Positions 42,885 through 45,279 of a DNA stretch of 45,279 nucleotides are shown piece by piece (position 1 is the first letter of the stretch; the number at the start of each line of letters is the position of its first letter). The translations under genes were made by a program, and so were the position numbers. Source of the DNA: Sphingobacteriales bacterium (GTDB taxonomy: Bacteria > Bacteroidota > Bacteroidia > Chitinophagales > Chitinophagaceae); assembly GCA_900299255.1 (NCBI GenBank), contig OMJB01000040.1, positions 1 through 45,279 on the forward strand. Reading direction: 5' to 3'. A model generated the notes under the pieces. The model did not search any database. It was not told the DNA's origin and worked only from the letters and a program-made list of their open reading frames with translations.

Positions 42885-43283
42885 ATGCCTATGAAAAAAT
42901 TATTGCTCGCTGCTCTGTCCGTAATGGCGCTTAATAGCTGCTACAACGACAAGTATGACAAACTCTATCCCACACCTACAACCACGGTGTGCGATACGTC
43001 AACCATCAGTTTCGCGCACGATATCGTACCCATACTTACGGCAAACTGCACAATTAATAGCTCCTGCCACTTGGGTGCCTCATCCACCAGCGGATACGAC
43101 ATGTCTACCTACGCCGGGATTATGGACAACTCAGCCTACCCTACACAGGACGTACTGATTAATGATATAAACGGCACACCCTTATCCAGAAGGCACGCAA
43201 TGCCCAAAGACCTGCCGAAGATTGCCGCCTGCGATATAAACAAACTAACCAAATGGGTAAATGCCGGCACCCCAAATAACTAA
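42885..43283 (+). CDS. Cytochrome c-like lipoprotein with unusual CX5CH motif
   Basis: 132 aa. Lipoprotein signal with VMALNSC (Cys19). The mature part shows the Bacteroidota/Planctomycete-type pattern: ISFAHDIVPILTANCTIN then SSCHLG, later SGYDMSTYAG and a C-terminal HAMPKDLPKIAACDINKLTKWVNAG, which includes a Met-containing loop that may give the axial ligand. The heme site reads CTINSSCH (five residues between the Cys) instead of CX2-4CH, so attachment is uncertain. A second ATG two codons in (42891) would remove two residues. It ends 40 nt before the YceI start. Confidence 0.78.
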   Translation: MPMKKLLLAALSVMALNSCYNDKYDKLYPTPTTTVCDTSTISFAHDIVPILTANCTINSSCHLGASSTSGYDMSTYAGIMDNSAYPTQDVLINDINGTPLSRRHAMPKDLPKIAACDINKLTKWVNAGTPNN

Positions 43284-43323
43284 GCCGCTGGTAACCAATT
43301 CCAAATCCCAAATTACTAAACAA

Positions 43324-43878
43324 ATGAAAAAAATATTTCTGTCCGCAGCACTTCTGTCCTGCATCTCTGCAGCATCATTTGCTCAGAACTATATGACCCG
43401 CACCGGCAAAGTTTATTTCAATGCCACCACCAAAAGTTCACCTGAAAAAATTGAAGCAGTCAACAACGAAACTGCTTGCCTGCTCATGCCAGCTATTGGC
43501 GATGTGCGCTTTCAGGTACCTGTCAAAAGTTTTAAGTTTGAAAAACAGCTGATGCAGGATCACTTCAACGAAAACTACATGGAAAGCGATAAGTATCCGA
43601 AAGCTGATTTTGCTGGTAAGATTACAAATCTCAGCGAGATCAACTTTTCAAAAGACGGTACTTACAATGCAAAGGTCGCCGGCAAACTCACAATTCACGG
43701 TGTGTCTAAAGATGTAAACGAAAACGGCACCATTACTATAAAAGGAAATACAGCGAAGCTGGCAGCAAAATTCAGCGTGCTGATGGCTGATTATAAGATT
43801 AATATCCCTCGCGTGGTTGAAGATAAAGTAGATAAATCTGCAACTATTTCTTTCGAAGGCGAACTCACAAAAAAATAA
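43324..43878 (+). CDS. YceI family periplasmic protein
   Basis: 184 aa from the ATG at 43324. The frame opens upstream at 43261, overlapping the previous gene, but 43324 gives a clean signal peptide (MKKIFLSAALLSC to about SFAQ). YceI proteins are lipocalin-like barrels that bind polyisoprenoids or ubiquinone-type lipids. The family signature is visible as VRFQVPVKSFKFEKQLMQDH, then KYPKADFAGKITNLSEI and a closing IHGVSKDVNENG segment. It lies between the cytochrome-like and DUF5777 genes (27 nt to the latter), so it may serve as a quinone-binding partner of the cluster (inference). Confidence 0.88.
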   Translation: MKKIFLSAALLSCISAASFAQNYMTRTGKVYFNATTKSSPEKIEAVNNETACLLMPAIGDVRFQVPVKSFKFEKQLMQDHFNENYMESDKYPKADFAGKITNLSEINFSKDGTYNAKVAGKLTIHGVSKDVNENGTITIKGNTAKLAAKFSVLMADYKINIPRVVEDKVDKSATISFEGELTKK

Positions 43879-43905
43879 ACTTAAGCAACAACATCAAACT
43901 CTTTT

Positions 43906-44844
43906 ATGCGTCAATTTTTAGCATCGCTTTGCCTCTTTACAGTATGCTCCGCCACAACCTTTGCACAGGCCGACAGTCTCATGGATATGCTCGGTGGCAA
44001 TACGGCAGATCAGAAAAAAGAACCGGTTACCAATACTTTTAAGGCTACCCGCATCATCAACAGCAGCAGTGTAGAGAACCTCGGTGCCGGTGTACTGGAT
44101 TTCCGTATCTCCCACAGGTTCGGCAGCCTCGATCAGGGCTCTGAAAATTTCTTTGGTCTGGACAATGCTACCACACGCCTTGGCCTCGATTACGGCGTTA
44201 CACCCTGGCTCATGATCGGTTTGGGTCACAGTGCTTTCAACAAAGAATATGACGGTTCGTTAAAAGTGAAGATTCTGCGCCAGCGTAAACAAGGCATGCC
44301 TATTACGCTTAGCTATGCCGGTTCAGTATCTCTGCAAACCACGCCCGCACCCAGTATACCTGCGGCAGACAGCACAGAGTGGTTTTTCAGTAACCGCCTG
44401 TACTATACAAATCAGCTGCTGATCGCACGCAAATTCGGCGAGCGTTTCTCACTGCAGATCATGCCTACTTTGGTGCATTATAACATCGTCGATAGTTCTA
44501 AGTACTCTAACAACACTATTGCAATCGGCATCGGCGGCCGCGTAAAACTCACTAAGCGCATCGCCCTTACTGGCGAGTATTTTTACAGAGTTACAAATGC
44601 CGACCTCACACTCAGTGGCCAGAAAACATACAATGCGCTGTCTATCGGTTTCGATATCGAAACAGGCGGGCACGTTTTCCAGCTCATGGTCACAAATGCT
44701 CAGGGCATCACAGATCGCACATCTGTTGGTCAGGTCACAGACAGTTGGGAAAAAGGTGCATTGCACATTGGCTTCAATATTTCAAGGGTATTTACAATAG
44801 TAAAACCAAAAGAATTCAGAAAGTCCGGCGGCGCAGGCTGGTAG
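43906..44844 (+). CDS. DUF5777 family outer-membrane beta-barrel protein
   Basis: 312 aa. Signal peptide ends near TFAQ (21). Family motifs: FKATRIINSSSVENLGAGVL, DFRISHRFGSLDQGS, NFFGLDNATTRLGLDYGVT, WLMIGLGHSAFNKEYDGSLK. Alternating polar and hydrophobic strands continue to the end (GFNISRVFTI), suggesting an outer-membrane barrel. No function is established for DUF5777. Its place after YceI and the cytochrome-like gene points to an envelope redox or lipid-related role. A strong terminator follows. Confidence 0.85.
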   Translation: MRQFLASLCLFTVCSATTFAQADSLMDMLGGNTADQKKEPVTNTFKATRIINSSSVENLGAGVLDFRISHRFGSLDQGSENFFGLDNATTRLGLDYGVTPWLMIGLGHSAFNKEYDGSLKVKILRQRKQGMPITLSYAGSVSLQTTPAPSIPAADSTEWFFSNRLYYTNQLLIARKFGERFSLQIMPTLVHYNIVDSSKYSNNTIAIGIGGRVKLTKRIALTGEYFYRVTNADLTLSGQKTYNALSIGFDIETGGHVFQLMVTNAQGITDRTSVGQVTDSWEKGALHIGFNISRVFTIVKPKEFRKSGGAGW

Positions 44845-44877
44845 TACTTTGCTCACAAGCACTTAGTAAATCTTTAC

Positions 44878-44909
44878 AAAAACGGGATGCCACTGCGCAT
44901 CCCGTTTTT
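44878..44909 (+). terminator. Terminator of the redox cluster
   Basis: Perfect 13-bp stem (44878-44890 / 44897-44909), 6-nt loop, with the T-run inside the 3' arm and after it. It lies 33 nt past the DUF5777 stop. Confidence 0.9.
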
Positions 44910-45002
44910 GTTTCGTCACTTGCCGGCAATTTTTTTACTGCCGTTGTTGGCGTTCTTCACCAAAAACCTCGCGCTGAGTACTCACACCGAGCTGCTGTGT
45001 TT

Positions 45003-45032
45003 CACCTCTCCTTTGGAAAGGACGGGAGATGC
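45003..45032. repeat. Dispersed intergenic repeat, copy 2
   Basis: CACCTCTCCTTTGGAAAGGA then CGGGAGATGC. Related to 19156-19189 (21 of 30 aligned bases match). It lies just before a 21-bp tandem repeat in a gap of 332 bp (44845-45176). Confidence 0.4.
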
Positions 45033-45040
45033 ATTTTTTT

Positions 45041-45092
45041 CCATCATAGGCCGCGTGCGTCCCATCATAGGCCCGCTCCGTCCCGTCATAGA
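45041..45092. repeat. Degenerate 21-bp tandem repeat
   Basis: Two full copies with the shared core CCATCATAGGCC (45041-45061, 45062-45082), then a half copy starting CCGTCATAG at 45083. It lies 85 bp upstream of a helix-turn-helix gene, so it could be an operator-type site, or a simple intergenic repeat. Confidence 0.65.
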
Positions 45093-45176
45093 AATCCCAT
45101 TTCGCCATTTCATTTTTGCACACCAACTTCGCACCCTTTTCATTAACACAACATCATCAAAATCAACTACTATCAT

Positions 45177-45279
45177 ATGACCGACAAAAAACAACTCGCA
45201 CACCACCTCTATCTCACTCAGGGTAAATCACAAAAAGAAATAGCACAGGAAGTGGGCGTTTCAGAGCGCACCATCTATA
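45177..45279 (+). CDS. Helix-turn-helix DNA-binding protein, N-terminal fragment
   Basis: The first 34 codons of a gene cut by the window end. The segment LTQGKSQKEIAQEVGVSERT reads as a classic helix-turn-helix (helix KEIAQEVG, turn V, recognition helix SERTIY). The start is ATG at 45177. The pattern fits several families, including gpP-like phage terminase small subunits, transposase N-termini and transcription regulators; without the rest the choice is not possible. It may mark the edge of a mobile element or simply a regulator. Confidence 0.6.
   Translation, partial: MTDKKQLAHHLYLTQGKSQKEIAQEVGVSERTIY

Noticed and set aside
44887-45180. 97-codon hydrophobic frame after the redox cluster
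   Set aside because: It starts inside the terminator stem and runs through the 21-bp DNA repeats, which create a false IIGRVRP-type protein repeat.

Overview
The window looks chromosomal and comes from a member of the Bacteroidota, most likely a Chitinophagaceae-like soil or freshwater bacterium; the family is an inference. The evidence is: (i) six very large secreted proteins with type IX secretion (T9SS) C-terminal sorting domains, four of type A and two of the gliding-motility/CHU_C type B; (ii) Bacteroidota-style promoters (TTTG, about 19 bp, TAnnTTTG) upstream of several genes; (iii) the rpsU-xerC-hpf gene order; and (iv) families common in this phylum (DUF5777, DUF4838, YaiO-type barrels, MbnP/MbnH pairs). 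No rRNA, tRNA, CRISPR array or complete insertion sequence was seen.

Layout. 1-3.1 kb: a glycosylasparaginase and cutC (+), then a simple-sequence spacer, then ribE and a small lipoprotein (-). 3.3-15.9 kb: three giant T9SS type A proteins on the minus strand, interrupted only by tmk (+): a 797-aa DUF11-like protein, a 1434-aa protein with a propeller-like head, and a 1623-aa M4 metalloprotease with an Ig stalk. 16.1-17.9 kb: a translationally coupled MbnP-like / di-heme MbnH-like pair. 17.9-18.4 kb: an intergenic palindromic repeat cluster. 18.4-20.8 kb: a 56-aa ORF, a DUF421/YetF membrane protein, rpsU, a Xer recombinase and hpf. 20.9-23.0 kb: small lipoproteins, a family 2 glycosyltransferase and a small membrane protein. 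One of these lipoprotein ORFs carries a copy of the glycosyltransferase tail. 23.2-26.8 kb (-): an NHL-repeat protein with ten Ig-like units. 27.1-29.1 kb (-): uvrB. 29.2-37.6 kb (-): two tandem paralogous T9SS type B adhesin-like proteins, one carrying an expanded array of 91-aa repeats. 37.8-38.9 kb: a decayed TPR/YaiO-type outer-membrane protein gene. 39.0-41.7 kb: a DUF4838 glycosidase-like lipoprotein and a hotdog thioesterase. 41.9-44.8 kb: a five-gene envelope redox cluster (Rieske protein, OB-fold protein, cytochrome-c-like lipoprotein, YceI, DUF5777 barrel). 45.2 kb: the start of a helix-turn-helix gene cut by the window end.

How it fits together. Much of the window encodes cell-surface or periplasmic material. 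The T9SS proteins share interchangeable Ig/BIg2/PKD stalk modules under different N-terminal heads, and the two type B paralogs differ mainly by five tandem 273-bp repeats. The best candidates for poorly described biology are the MbnP/MbnH pair with no methanobactin genes nearby, the Rieske-to-DUF5777 cluster, and the modular surface proteins. Assignments rest on reading the sequence and family knowledge; no database search was run.
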